Positions 53,336 to 64,000 of a stretch of 64,000 nucleotides of DNA are shown piece after piece. The notes under the pieces were generated by a model. It did no database searches, was not told the DNA's origin, and saw only the letters and a list, made by a program, of their open reading frames with translations. A program made the position numbers and the translations under genes. The stretch is taken from positions 130,840,112 through 130,904,111 of the forward strand of contig OZ024823.1 of NCBI GenBank assembly GCA_964016985.1, in the 5' to 3' direction. The stretch comes from Anodontia alba (Eukaryota; Mollusca; Bivalvia; Lucinida; Lucinidae). Numbering within the stretch: the first letter of the stretch is position 1; each line of letters begins with the position of its first letter.

Positions 53336-54980
53336 GTGGTCCAAGCAAGAATCCGGGTTCAGGCCAAAACATAGTTGCCAAACAGCTTTAGTCAAACTCA
53401 TTAATGACTGGATGAAATGTATTGATAAGGGTGACTTGGTTGGAGCCCTTTTTATCGATTGTCGGAAGGCTTTTGATCTAGTTGATCACTCCCTCTTGCT
53501 GAATAAACTTGCATTATACAAACATAACCCTTCTGCCATACAGTAGTTCAAATCATATTTTTGTTCTCGACAACAAGTAATCGAGAGTGATAAAGGGTTG
53601 ACGGATTTCACTACCGTATAATCTGGTGTGTCTCAGGGCTCAATATTGGGCCCGACCTTATTTCTCATTTTTATCAACGATCTTCCGCTTCATATCAAAA
53701 AGTGCTCCTCTGATTTGTATGCAGATGACATGACGATTCACACGCATGGTAAAGACATAGATGCTATTGAAGAAGATCTGCAAGAAGAATTCGGTAACAC
53801 AAAAACATGGGGAAAGATAAACAAAATGAATGTTCACATGACCAAAACAACTCGCATGCTAGCTGGCGCTAGAAAGCGCTTGAACGACTCTCGACCTCTA
53901 AATATTATTGCTGACGATGTCAACATTCAATCCGTTATGAAAAACAGAAACTCCTTGGTGTTTATATCGATGAACACCTTTTTTGGTCTGCCCATATAGA
54001 CCACTTATGTTCCCTTATCTCATCTAAAATATCTCTATTACGCCAGTTAGCAACGTATGTACCGACACATATTCAAAAAGTTTACTATCAGGGGTATATT
54101 CTTCCTTATATTGATTATACAGCTCTGTTACCTAGGGGGTCAGCCTCTGCAACTAATATTGAACGCATATCCAAACTGCAAAAACGCGCTGCTCGAATCA
54201 TCCTGCGAGCAGATTACGATACCCCATCTGTAGATATGTTCAGTCAGCTGGGATGGCTGTCAATTCCGGACAGACTTAAATATAATAAGGCTGTCTTGAC
54301 ATACCGAGCAATAAATAATTTATCCCCTGAATATATAACACAACTTCTAAAACCAGTATCCGAGGTACACACTCTTAACCTGAGGTCATCAGAAAATGGC
54401 TCACTTTATGTGCCGAAAGCACGGACAGCACTTTTTGATGGCTCTTTTTCGTGTTCCGCACCAAGACTATGGAACGCTCTACAGTAAAAACATCGGGGTC
54501 ACTCTCTACCTTTAAGCAGTCTCTTAAAGCAACATTTTAACCCTTATAAAATGTCTTTAACTATGATTTTAAATGATATACCCTGTGTAAAATTATCGCT
54601 GAAACAGTTATTGTAACTGAATTGAGAGCTTTTATGACCTAGCATAATTGTTTTAGATATTGGTTTTATGCGCTCATCAAATCTTAAAGCACTTACAAAA
54701 AACTGTGATAACATACAGATTTGTCTTTGATATAATTAAGTGTCATGTTTGGTTATAAATCACTTGCACATACCTGTTAGCACTTTTTATTTGACAAAAA
54801 CTTTATATAAGCATTCACTTCGCTACAAGCTACTTTTTATCCCATGAATTTCTTGGCTGTTAGTTAAGTCTTGTTGTATATATGTTTATAAATTTTAGTT
54901 AGAGGACCGCAAGGTAGAATAGTTATTTATAGCTAATTGTGTCATCCTCTTTAAACATTGTTTAAATAAATAAATAAAAT
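53336..54980 (+). pseudogene. Truncated LINE, reverse transcriptase to C-terminus (decayed)
   Basis: A 5-prime-truncated non-LTR element. Frame one gives SGFRPKHSCQTALVKLINDW, GALFIDCRKAFDLVDHSLLL, GVSQGSILGPTLFLIFINDL and DLYADDMTIH (YADD, catalytic). In-frame stops lie at 53544 and about 53619. A frameshift near 53950 leads into LLGVYIDEHLFWSAHIDHL, YIDYTALLPRG, RISKLQKRAARIIL and the terminal SCSAPRLWNAL. The tail has TAAATAAATAAATAAAAT at about 54964-54980. Different lineage from the 35.6-kb LINE (YADD and QGSILGP rather than FADD and QGEVLSP). Not functional. Confidence 0.85.
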
Positions 54981-55014
54981 AAAAATGTTTGAGTCAGAAA
55001 CACATAAGGCCACA

Positions 55015-55385
55015 TGCTTTCACGGATATTGATCATGAAATTATTCCTACCGTCATTCCATCACGAAAACACGTCTATATAATTTTGACCCCCTTAAACC
55101 CCACTTTTATATAGTAATACTGGGGTTTACATGGGTAGACATTATTTTTCTTATTTCTGCTCAAAAACATAGATTGTGGGTACTCTGTAGAACCGCCTCG
55201 TTGATGCGATTCTAACGAGTGCGGACAATCTGTGTTTTGAGCAGAAATATGAAGAATATCCGAATTTTTTATCTGAAATTTTCACTTTTTTGGTGGTAAA
55301 CTTTTCGGTATATTTGAATAGGCATATTTTCGTAATGCTTTCCTCCTCCGCTGATTCTAGAAAGGCAGATGTCAGTTACTCCCTT
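55015..55385 (+). mobile_element. SINE fragment split by a family H insertion
   Basis: 55025-55059 (GATATTGATCATGAAATTAT / TCCTACCGTCATTC) and 55337-55372 (CTTTCCTCCTCCGCTGATTC / TAGAAAGGCAG) are consecutive parts of the SINE body seen at 13047-13115. Family H copy 14 lies between them. Confidence 0.8.
55060..55336 (+). mobile_element. Family H foldback MITE, copy 14 (nested in SINE)
   Basis: 277 bases, forward. The SINE on both sides fixes the boundaries: the junctions read ...GTCATTC|CATCACG and CGTAATG|CTTTCC. There is no clear target duplication longer than 1-2 bases. Confidence 0.9.
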
Positions 55386-55584
55386 GTAGCTAAATTATCA
55401 CTACACATACAATTTGATCAATAAGACAATGAAATTCAGGTGAGCGATTTAGGGGCATTTGACCCTCTTGTTACTTTGTTATTTTGTAGAGACAAGCATA
55501 TAGTTCGGGCTAAAGTGTTTTACAAACACGTTTCTAGTATATTAGAGCGCTTGCTACTCAAAAGTGCACTAGTCAAGCGCAGTC

Positions 55585-55868
55585 ATTACGAAAACACGCC
55601 TATTCAAATATATAGAAAATTTCATCTCCAAAAACTGAAAAAAATATTCAGATAAAAAAAAAACTCTGATATTTTTCATATTTCTATTCAAAACATAGAT
55701 TGTAAGTACTCGTTAGAACCGCCTCGGCGAGGCGGTTCTAACGAGTACCCACAATCTATGTTTTTGAGCAGAAATAAGAAAAATAATGTATATCCCTGTT
55801 AACCCCGGTTTTACTATATAAAAGTGTGGTTTAAGGGGGTCAAAATTATATAGGCATGTTTTCGTGAT
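55585..55868 (-). mobile_element. Family H foldback MITE, copy 15 (inverse)
   Basis: 284 bases. The core GAACCGCCTCGGCGAGGCGG is perfect. Confidence 0.9.
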
Positions 55869-55904
55869 TTTTTTGTGGATCGGCTGAACGCTGTGCATGC
55901 TGGG

Positions 55905-56070
55905 TAAAAAATTCAGCAGACGACATTGTGAAATATTTTTCTTATATTTTTCCGGAAAATATTATTTGACATTTCATGCAAATCGTCTCGTTATGAGACA
56001 TTTTGCATGAAATGTCAAATCTATTTTCCGGGAAAACTAACAAAATATCAGTTTTTCGTCTGTTGAAATT
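55905..56070. repeat. Foldback element, family E
   Basis: AAATTCAGCAGACGACATTG and TTTTCGTCTGTTGAAATT as ends; ATTTGACATTTCATGCAAAT / CGTCTC pairs with its complement around GTTAT. Confidence 0.85.
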
Positions 56071-56149
56071 TGTCCAGAGGATGGTAAAGGTTAATTAATA
56101 ACGCATTTCTGTACGCATTTGTCCTAAGTATTCGAATAATATGCCTGAG

Positions 56150-56215
56150 TAAATAATGTAGACCCAGATCAGATGTCGCAGAAAATGGCGTCTAATCATG
56201 ATCCACACTGCGTCG
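56150..56215. repeat. Foldback element, family D (GCCGC type, decayed)
   Basis: TAATGTAGACCCAGATCAGA and GCGTCTAATCATGATCCACA. Confidence 0.6.
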
Positions 56216-56308
56216 TATCCATCAGTTTTAAAGCGCCAACAGGTGGTCAAGTACGGTAAGGCGTTAAGGCGTGGGAATACTTTGGAGAACATATAGACTC
56301 GCTACAGT

Positions 56309-56486
56309 CTCCAGTGACTAAATATTAAAAAAAAAAAAGAAAAAGAAAAAAAGCAAAATACTATCATGACTATAAAGGCTGGTCACTAGTGACCAGCCTT
56401 TATAGTAATGATATTATTTTGGTCTCATTTTAGTGGATTATCAAACAGGATTGTAAGAATAAATATTTAGTCACTGGAGACTGGAG
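56309..56486. repeat. Large palindrome, distinct family
   Basis: The outer arms GTCTCCAGTGACTAAATATT pair with AATATTTAGTCACTGGAGAC exactly. The inner core TATAAAGGCTGGTCACTAGT pairs with its complement. The segments between (an A/G-rich stretch on the left) do not match. Confidence 0.85.
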
Positions 56487-57465
56487 CCAGTCTAGATAAC
56501 ATACGGTGGATCAGTTTGACATTCTTTCTTTCATCTATAAACGTTGTTAGTATGTTTACCGCTGAATAAAGATGTATGTATTTGTACTTTCATTATTGGT
56601 TTTTCATCCATTTTGAACAATAAAATTACTGAGATCATTGTTAGAAGTCAGTCATGTCATGCTCCAATAACAAAGCCTTGCAAACCAAACAAGCAGGTTT
56701 GCACATGTCCAGCATACTTTGAATATTGTTTATACCTTCTACACAATTGATAATAAAAATAATGTTAACAATTCAATTTCAATGCAAATATCGGTTTATT
56801 TTAAAAGGAGTGACTGCCGTTTGTGAATTGATATAATCAAATTACCATACGTATGCAATCAATCAAATCATTAATGACCAAATAAAGGAAGGGCATATTG
56901 AGGTGAAATGTGTAGCAATGTAACATATATAGACAAACTGAACTTTTTCCAACCATTATTCTCACAAGTACCCGCTATTTGTCTCAGGAGGGCGAATACG
57001 CAATACACATTGCCAAGCTTGCCAAGCCGAATGCCAAAGTAGTCATACCAAAATTTCAACCCATGCCGAAGCATTTACGGAAAAACCCGGGTAAAAGTGC
57101 AAAGTACCGCTTGCTACTACGCTGACGAAGAAACAACGACCCGTGAAAATAAAAATATATGTATATTTGGGTTTGAACATAATAATTAGGTATAATAAGT
57201 TTACAAACTTAGATGTGCGCTGTTAATCATACGACGTATTGACTAAGAAGTTTGAGCCCTGATGAGCTTATTTGTACCTGCAAATTAGTACGCTGTATTA
57301 TTGAAAGAAAACACGATTGTTTACGGAAATAACCAATCTAGATAGCCGATAGCAGAACGGAAAAGTACGAGAAAATAATTTGCGTATCTGAAAAGCTGAA
57401 AAAAAAGGTCAACCAATTTTGATATTTGAAACCGTATTGTGCCTCAATTTTTTTTTTTTTTTTTC

Positions 57466-57786
57466 ATTACGCAAACACGCCTATTCAAATATATTCAAAA
57501 TTTCACCACCAAAAATTGAAAGTTTTCCGATAAAAATTCTGATAGTTTTCATATTTCTGCTTAAAAACATAGATTGTGGGTACTCCTTAGAACCGCCTCG
57601 GCTGCTTAAAAACATAGATTGTGGTACTCGTTAGAACCGCCTCGCCGAGGCGGTTCTAACGAGTACCCACAAACTATGTTTTTAAGCAAAAATAAGGCAA
57701 ATAATGTATACCCCTGTGAACCCCAGTTTTACTATATAAAAGTGGGGTTTAAGGGGGTCAAAATTATATAGGTATGTTTTCGTGAT
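57466..57786 (-). mobile_element. Family H foldback MITE, copy 16 (inverse, with internal duplication)
   Basis: 321 bases. The segment GCTTAAAAACATAGATTGTG / GGTACTC...GAACCGCCTCGG is present twice at the left of the core (57557 and 57603), as expected from slippage or template switching at the hairpin. It is inserted in the long repeat between GTGCCTCAATT and GCATTTCGGGATT. Confidence 0.9.
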
Positions 57787-57847
57787 GTATGCATTTCGGG
57801 ATTAGACCCATTTTTCACACATGCATAAGTTACCATTACCACGATCT

Positions 57848-57975
57848 GGGAATATTCAGCAGACTACAAATTGATGATAATTTTCTTATTTTTTCCAGAA
57901 AGTAGGCATTTTCAAAACTCAGGAAAATAAAAAGCAAAACATTTTAATGTTTCGTCTGCTGAAATTTTACCCCGA
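57848..57975. repeat. Foldback element, family E (shared with copy 1 of the long repeat)
   Basis: TATTCAGCAGACTACAAATT and TTTCGTCTGCTGAAATTT are the ends. The central arms are decayed. Confidence 0.7.
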
Positions 57976-58868
57976 GTGTCATGCATTAATTCAATAATAT
58001 TTTGTTGGATGTTTCGGCTTTAATTGCGTGTCATCTCGACAGATCAGTTGTTCACAACCGTAGATAAGAAGATAAATTAACAGATTTGCTCAAATGGTTA
58101 TTTCTTCCGTTTGATGAAAATGATTTTTTAATTTGTCTGCTGCCATGTGTCAAATGTCGTTTGCATGCTATAATGGATGATGGATACCTTTTTATTGCTT
58201 AACTTACTTAAAAACTGCAAGGTCCATTATGAAAAACCATCAATTTTATCCTTTCATGTTTTATTTAAAGTCATTTATTATTTATGAAAAAAATATATAC
58301 CCAAGAAAACTGACTTAAAAACTGCAAAGTCATTTTTGTAAAAAAAAAAAAAATCTTTCATTTCACCCTCTCATCTCTGATACTAAGTAATTTTTGGCTA
58401 AAACTCTCTAACTGATACAAAATCATTTTTACCAGTAAAGCAGGAGTAAATGAATGTAAACTGTTATAAGACACTTTACAGATCACTTAAAAAACATTTA
58501 AGGACAGTTTAATCAAAAATAATTTCGAGTTGGAAATTTTCAGCTTTTAGGTTAAGAGGGATGGGTAAATGTCCGGGTGGGTAATTGTCCGGGTGGGTAA
58601 TTGTCCTACACTCCTACTCTGATGCCCAGGCCTCCATCGCCTGCAGCACTTTGATGCGCAGCTTTGATGTATAGATTATCATCCGCCTATATATATACCG
58701 TAGGTTAAATATTAAACATTACGCACTAGTTACAGTTTATCTGGAGAAAAACAATATATTTTAAGCAATTGAATGGAGCGTAAATTACGCTGTTTAATAT
58801 CTCTAGGTATATTAAGCATTCAATCAATACGTTACCAAAATTAAACAGAAAATGCATCATACTTACTC

Positions 58869-59146
58869 ATCATGAAAACACGCCTATATAATTATGACCC
58901 CCCTTAAACCCCACTTTTACATAGTAAAACTGGGGTTTACAGGGGTATACATTATTTTTCTTTTTTCTGCTCAAAAACATAGATTGTGGGTACTCGTTAG
59001 AACCGCCTCGGCGAGGCGGTTCTAACGGGTACCCACAATCTATGTTTTGAGCAGAAATATGAAAATATTTGAATTTTTTGTCTGAAAATTTTCAATTTTT
59101 CGGTGATTAACTTTTCAGTATATTTGAATAGGCATGTTTTCGTAAT
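58869..59146 (+). mobile_element. Family H foldback MITE, copy 17
   Basis: 278 bases, forward, ATCATGAAAACACGCC to GGCATGTTTTCGTAAT. The core is perfect. Confidence 0.9.
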
Positions 59147-59152
59147 GTGAAA

Positions 59153-59290
59153 ATTTGATGATATTTTTTTTCTTATTTTTCTAGAAAATAGGAAGTGACA
59201 CTTCTAAGGAGACAATTGCATGAAGTGTCAAGTCCTATTTTTCTAGGAAAATATAAGAAAAAATATTTCAAAACGTCGTCTCTTGAATGT
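59153..59290. repeat. Foldback element, family E
   Basis: It starts within a few bases of family H copy 17. AGGAAGTGACACTTCTAAGG pairs with CATGAAGTGTCAAGTCCT. The right end is AACGTCGTCTCTTGAAT. Confidence 0.75.
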
Positions 59291-59589
59291 TTTACCCAGC
59301 ATGCAAAGTGTTAATACATGTGATACAGTATGCAACTAAATTTATGAGTTTGAAGCGAAATCCAGGCATCTATCGGTGGGTGATAAAAAAAAGGCTGGGC
59401 TGTAACAAAAGTTCCGAGATCGATGCACCATCAACCATTGCGCGGCTATGCATCCCGTGAACCTCCTAAGTTCTGACCCTTTGTTTCCATGCTTTTTATG
59501 CCCCCCCCCCCCCCTACACACACACACCCAACAAACCATTCGGGGACTGATGGAAGGGCATAACCTCTGTCCGTCTTTCCGTCCGTCTG

Positions 59590-60950
59590 AACCTCTGACC
59601 GTCTTTCCGTCCGTCTGTTCGTTCGTGCATATGTGTCCGGCTCATCACTCCTAAACCGTATGGAATATATTCATGGAACTTCACAGATGGTTAAATCATA
59701 TCGAGACGATGTGTCGCGAACAAGGAAGACAACTCTGGCTAATTAGCTTTTTAAATTGTGTCCAGGCCATAACTCTACACCCCTGTCCGAACGTGCGTGC
59801 TAAAATGTGTCTGGGCCATAACTCCTTAACCGTATAGAATATATTCATGAAACTTAATCATATAGAGATGATGTGTTGGAAACAATGAAGAGAACTCTTC
59901 CGGCTTATAATTTTTAAACGGTATTAAGTATATTCATGAAACTTCACAGATGGCTTAATTATATCGAGACAATGTGTACCGAACAAATAAGACAACTCTG
60001 GCTAATTCGTTTTTTAACTAACTCCCCTTGCCAAAATCCATGTAGTGTAAAGCTTTCTTCGTGTTCGACTCAGAACTCCTAAGCCATATGGAATATATTC
60101 ATAAAACTTCACAGCTGACAAAATCAAATCGAGACGATGTGTCGCGAACAATAAAGACAACTCTGGCCAATTCGGTTTATGAATTAAATCCCCTTTTGCC
60201 TAAAATCCGTGTAGTATCCGGCTCATTAATCCTAAACCGTATGGAATATATTCATGAAACTTCACAGATGACTAAATCATATCAAGACGATGTGTCGCGA
60301 ACAAGGAAGACAACTCTGGCCAATTCGGTTCTTGAATTAATCCCATTTTGCCTAAAATCCATATAGTGCCTCCCCCTCCCTCCATCCCCACCCCCTTGCA
60401 TAAAATCCATGTAGTGTAATGCTTTCTTCATGTCCAGTTTATAACCCCTAAACAGTATGGAATATAAACATGAAACTTCACAGATGGCTTAAGCATATTG
60501 AGACAATGTGTCGTGAACAAGGAAGACAACTCGGCTAATTCGGTTTTTGAATTAACTGTAATGCTTTCTTCCTGTCCGACTCATAACTTCTAAACCATAT
60601 GGAATACATACATGCACTTTCACAAGTGGCTAAATCGTATCGAGACGATGTGTCGCCACTAAGGAAGACAATTGTAGGTAATTCGATTTTTTAATTAACT
60701 ACCCCTTCCTAAAATCAATGTGGTGTCCGGCTCATAACTCCAAACAGTATGGAATATATTCATGCAACTTCACAGATGGCTAAGTCATATCGAGACGATG
60801 TGTCGCGAACAAGGAATACGACCCTGGCTATAATTGGTTTTTGAATTAACTCCCCTTGCCTAAACTCCATGTAGCGTAATGCTGTCTTCAAGTCTGGCTC
60901 ATAACTCCTAAACCGTATGGAATATGTTCATGAAACTTCACATCCTCATT
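59590..60950 (+). repeat. Tandem array, ~150-170-bp degenerate units, about 8 copies
   Basis: Units share GTCCGGCTCATAACTCCTAA, CCGTATGGAATATATTCATG, AACTTCACAGATGGCTAAAT, CATATCGAGACGATGTGTCG and CGAACAAGGAAGACAACTCT, then AATTCGGTTTTTGAATTAAC. Anchors lie at about 59658, 59835, 59918, 60088, 60238, 60457, 60597, 60747 and 60915. Open frames here are repeat translation. Confidence 0.88.
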
Positions 60951-61174
60951 TCCCACTGGAGTGTTGGGCCCTCAGGTTGGGATTTTCCCGGCCCCATTTG
61001 AACATGTGTGACGTATTCTATTGTCTTACCTAGAATATCTATATGATGTTGTTTGCATAACTCTCTGGAACACCACTCTTGGCCTAAAGTTTTAGCATTG
61101 TATGATACAAAGGGCGCCAGGCAGGTGCATCCGTGTTCCATGGACACGTTTATAGTTGCTACCTAAGGCGGTGA

Positions 61175-61178
<4 letters not shown>

Positions 61179-61226
<48 letters not shown>

Positions 61227-61262
61227 GTTATTATTATTATTATTACTGTTATTATTATTTAT
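61179..61262 (+). repeat. (GT)n followed by (TTA)n microsatellites
   Basis: About 23 GT units then TTATTATTATTATTATTACTG. Confidence 0.95.
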
Positions 61263-61522
61263 ATTATTTCGAATAAATGAAGTTCTTTTACACTGCTGTA
61301 AATAATGAAAGTTTATCAATAATATAAATATGGAGACTCGGGAATGATCACAAACACGGCACACAGCCTTCATCAAGTTATCGAATAAGGTTAGAATGAG
61401 TCCGAATAGCACATCAACAATCAAAGCACTGAGGAACTGATGGGTCGAATGTCTCTGAGTATATGCTGGGAAAATGGTCCTGATCTTGGGTTTGTTTCAT
61501 TTAACCCTTAACTATGATTTAA

Positions 61523-61588
61523 ACAAACAGTGATGACCCTGATCAGACGCCGCATTCTGCGGCGTCTGATCTGGGTCTGCACTGTTTG
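61523..61588. repeat. Foldback element, family D (GCCGC type)
   Basis: ACAAACAGTGATGACCCTGA / TCAGACGCCGC pairs with GCGGCGTCTGATCTGGGTCT / GCACTGTTTG, loop ATTC. Confidence 0.9.
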
Positions 61589-61969
61589 CCAATGTCCCAG
61601 CATTAAGCCAGCACAGTCCATATTTTACAGATAACTTCTTCACACAGCACTCAGACGTCACAGCAACAAGAACAGCGCGGCTATCAATAACCGTTACCTG
61701 GATTCATTGGTCAATGGATTCAGGTGGACAACAAATGTTTACAGAACCAACAAAAAGAAGAGGAACTGCAACAGAGATACCACTCTGAGCAGTAAACAAT
61801 AAATCTGTTGCGGCGTAGGGTTGGGGGGGGGTGTGGTGTCTTAAATTAAACTGTCCACTGAAAAAAAAGGCGGAACCTATCTTTGCGCAAGCACATTAGA
61901 CATGTTCTGAAGTTAAATGCTTAAACTTTTATCTGCTGACTATAAATAAAAGCAGACAACATTTTTATA

Positions 61970-62640
61970 CCCCGCCGCACGATAGTGGCATGGTATTATG
62001 GTATACCCTCCATCCGTTCGTCCCCACTTCGCCTCCAGATAACTCCTTGTACAATTATTATCGGATTGCGCTGCAACTTGGCTGACAGTTAGACCAAGAG
62101 GTGGTATAGCGCATATCGTTTCGAGGTTACAGTATACTAAATTTTGATAGCATTTTTACACTTTTAAACGATTTTTCAGACTTGACTTTGTTTCTGAATA
62201 ATTCCTCGAACAGTTTTCATCCGATCAGGTTGAAACATGGTGGGTAGTTAGACTAGGAGATGATGTTGCGCATATTGTTTCGAGGTTATAGTACACCAAA
62301 TTTTGATAGAGTTATAGCTCTTTAAAAATTGTTTAAGCATGATTTCATTTCCAGATCACTCCTATAGTTTTCATCTGATCAAGCTGTTATTTGTATGTTG
62401 TTGGAGAGAAAGAAGATGTGGAGAATTGTAGCCAGATTACAGTACACCAAAGATTCATATTCTTTCAAGGTTACAGTACACCAAATTATAATAGAATTAA
62501 AGTCTCATCGCTTTAAGGCTAACTCCTTCTACAGTTTTCACCAGTACCAGTTGAGACTAAGAAGTTATAAAGCACATATTGTTTCGAGGTTCCAGTACAT
62601 CAAACATATCCATCTTCTCCATATGTTTTGTTACCCTGCA
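61970..62640 (+). repeat. Tandem array, ~165-bp units, 3-4 copies
   Basis: Units share AACTCCTTGTACAATTATTA / TCGGAT-type words, TTAGACCAAGAGGTGGTAT, GCGCATATCGTTTCGAGGTT and ACAGTACACCAAATTTTGAT. They become irregular after 62400. The 117-codon frame at 62395 is repeat translation. Confidence 0.75.
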
Positions 62641-62854
62641 GTGGCGGGGTATCATGCAGTGTCTGCGATGCTTCTATTAAATATTTCCTTTTATTGGGCT
62701 AAGATAACCCGGATTTACTTAGACATGTCATTCAAACTATTTCAATGAAATGTTGTTTTATATTCAGTGCTATATAAGAAAATATCACAAATATTCATCG
62801 TTTGATTTAGCCTTACAGAGCGCTCAAGTTTAACGCCTGAATACGTTTGGAAAA

Positions 62855-63015
62855 GTCAGCAGACGACATTTTGAAATATTTTCCTTATTTTTCCCAGTAA
62901 AATAGGATTTGACATTTCATTAAAATGATTTCTAAGAAGTCAATTTGAATGAAACGTGAGATCCTTTTTCTGCGAAAAATAAGAAAAACAGTATTAATTT
63001 GTCGTCTGCTGAATT
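62855..63015. repeat. Foldback element, family E
   Basis: TCAGCAGACGACATTTTGAA and AATTTGTCGTCTGCTGAATT are intact ends. The central arms (AGGATTTGACATTTCATTAA) have drifted. Confidence 0.85.
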
Positions 63016-63059
63016 TGCCTATAGGGTTTTAAAGGATAAAATGTAATAATAATAGTTCG

Positions 63060-64000
63060 TCTGTCATTACTGACAATGACCAATCTTAATCACATGCGAG
63101 AAATGCTTCTATTTGTGTGTTCTAAGATGACTGGTTAGACCAATTCTAGCTCTAAACTGTCTGTTGCAGATGGAACAACAGAGGTCAGAGCAAGACAGCT
63201 CTGTTGGTGATGCCTTAGCTCTGGCTTTGCGCTGTGCACGTTTCTGCTCGGATTCGCTGATTCTTGTTTGCCTCACATTCACTAGCACCTCTTCTGATGA
63301 GGCCTCATCACTTTGCTCGTGCAATTTGTTCCCATGACTTTGTTGGTATGTTGAAATCCTTGAGGGAGGCTCTGGAGGTGTCTTTGTATCATTCCTTCTG
63401 ACCACCATGGGAGCGTTTGCCCATTTCCAGTTCTCCATAGAGGATTTTCTTTGGCAAACGTTCTTCAGGCATCCTGGTAACATGACCTGTCCATCTTAAT
63501 TGTGCCAGTTTCAGAAGAGTATGTACACTCTGCATCCCTGCCCTTTTCAGGACTTCTATGTCTGGAATCCATTCTTGCCACTTAATCTTTAAAAGTTTTC
63601 TAAGGCAGCTTGTGTGGAAGTGGTTCAATCTTTTGGCGTGCCCTTGGTAAACTGTCCACGTTTCGCACGTATACAATAGTGTTGGCAGCACCACAGCTTT
63701 GTAGATTTTCAGCTTTGTGTCAAGCCTGAATCCCCGTCGATCCCAAACCCTGCCACGTAGTCGGCCAAATGCTGCACTAGCTTTGGCAATCCTGGCATTG
63801 ACTTCATCATCAATGCGCACAACTCTTGACAATGTGCTTCCAAGGTAGGTGAACTTGTCTACCACTTGCAATCTTTGACCTTTCACTATAATGGTGGGCT
63901 CCTTGTAAGGCTTGCCAGGTGCTGGTTGATAAACCATCTCGGTCTTTTTGATGCTGATTGAGAGGTTATAGCTGTCACAGGATACTTGATCTACACCTTT
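63060..64000 (-). pseudogene. LINE ORF2 C-terminal region (decayed, continues past window)
   Basis: Minus strand. From the window edge the frame reads SISIKKTEMVYQPAPGKPY, VDKFTYLGSTLSRVVRID, FGRLRGRVWDRRGF, LLYTCETWTVYQGH, LRKLLKIKWQEWIPDIEVL and LAQLRWTGHVTRMPEERL (thumb and connector of a non-LTR reverse transcriptase). It stops at 63389 by frameshift. The next frame gives SLKDFNIPTKSWEQIARAK-type sequence and a C2H2-like end CCSICNRQFRARIGLTSHLR ... H, finishing near 63109. The catalytic palm would lie beyond 64000. Commonly seen as RTE-like or similar LINEs in molluscs; clade not assigned. At least one frameshift and a TGA make this copy dead. Confidence 0.85.

Larger units (their letters stand above)
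57005..58655 (-). repeat. Long dispersed repeat, copy 2 (inverse of 9125-10340)
   Basis: Blocks in reverse order and orientation relative to copy 1: GTGCAAAGTACCGCTTGC, GTACGAGAAAATAATTTGCG, TGATATTTGAAACCGTATTG, CATTTTTCACACATGCATAA, GTTCACAACCGTAGATAAG and GATGCCCAGGCCTCC. Family H copy 16 sits inside it, replacing nothing obvious in copy 1. Confidence 0.75.

Noticed and set aside
61092..61424. 110-codon minus-strand protein
   Set aside because: It is made largely of (GT)n and (TTA)n microsatellite translation.
62395..62748. 117-codon plus-strand protein
   Set aside because: It overlaps the ~165-bp tandem units, and the same words occur upstream in other frames.

Overview
This is eukaryotic, metazoan DNA, AT-rich and dominated by introns and repeats. 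I see no bacterial features: no operons and no dense ORFs. The many hairpin-type non-autonomous elements, tRNA-derived SINEs, Tc1-like and non-LTR elements and long microsatellites suit a lophotrochozoan, most likely a bivalve mollusc. The species assignment is inference only.

Host genes. Two appear to be present, both seen only as exons. (1) A minus-strand gene has short exons at 29548-29583 (tentative), 16070-16159, 15189-15247, 8922-9089 and 1074-1313. Each has good splice sites, and the reading phases are compatible in order (2-2, 2-2, 2-1, 1-1, 1-1). The peptide looks like the second half of an EMI-type domain followed by a Cys-rich EGF-like module and a novel 80-residue segment, which suggests a secreted or cell-surface protein. 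(2) A plus-strand first coding exon at 47152-47319 encodes a signal peptide and a stretch resembling the N-terminus of large lipid transfer proteins (vitellogenin/apolipophorin/MTP group). It ends at a GTAAGT donor, and I could not find its next exon in the window.

Mobile elements. A decayed Tc1-like transposon with DD34E spacing lies at 4021-5532. A nearly complete non-LTR retrotransposon occupies about 35.6-40.3 kb: ORF1 with a coiled coil, then ORF2 with APE endonuclease and RT, the latter split by one frameshift. Decayed LINE fragments lie at 53.3-55.0 kb (plus) and 63.06-64.0 kb (minus, running off the window). tRNA-derived SINEs occur at 12.85-13.47 (one nested inside another, each with a perfect 13-bp target duplication), 25.5 and 27.6 kb, with a fragment at 55.0/55.3 kb. 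Three further tRNA-like repeats are at 12.0, 28.7 and 29.2 kb.

The outstanding property is foldback DNA. At least six hairpin families (called C, D, E, F, G and H here) fill the introns. Family H (about 275 bp, ends ATYACGAAAACA, GC-rich palindromic core) is present in 17 near-complete copies and 2 fragments. Several copies sit inside older repeats, giving a relative chronology. A copy of family D appears to be split by an 8.66-kb segment (18.53-27.19 kb) with inverted termini, a candidate large DNA transposon. A 1.2-1.6 kb repeat occurs in opposite orientation at 9.1-10.3 and 57.0-58.7 kb.

Tandem DNA: an 18-bp minisatellite at 7.7-8.9 kb directly abutting an exon donor; a ~170-bp satellite with an inversion point at 12.5-14.8 kb; a ~151-bp array at 21.3-22.7 kb; and others at 45.9-46.2, 52.5-53.3, 59.6-60.9 and 62.0-62.6 kb. 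Microsatellites are (CA), (AT), (TACA), (ATCT), (ATT) and (GT).
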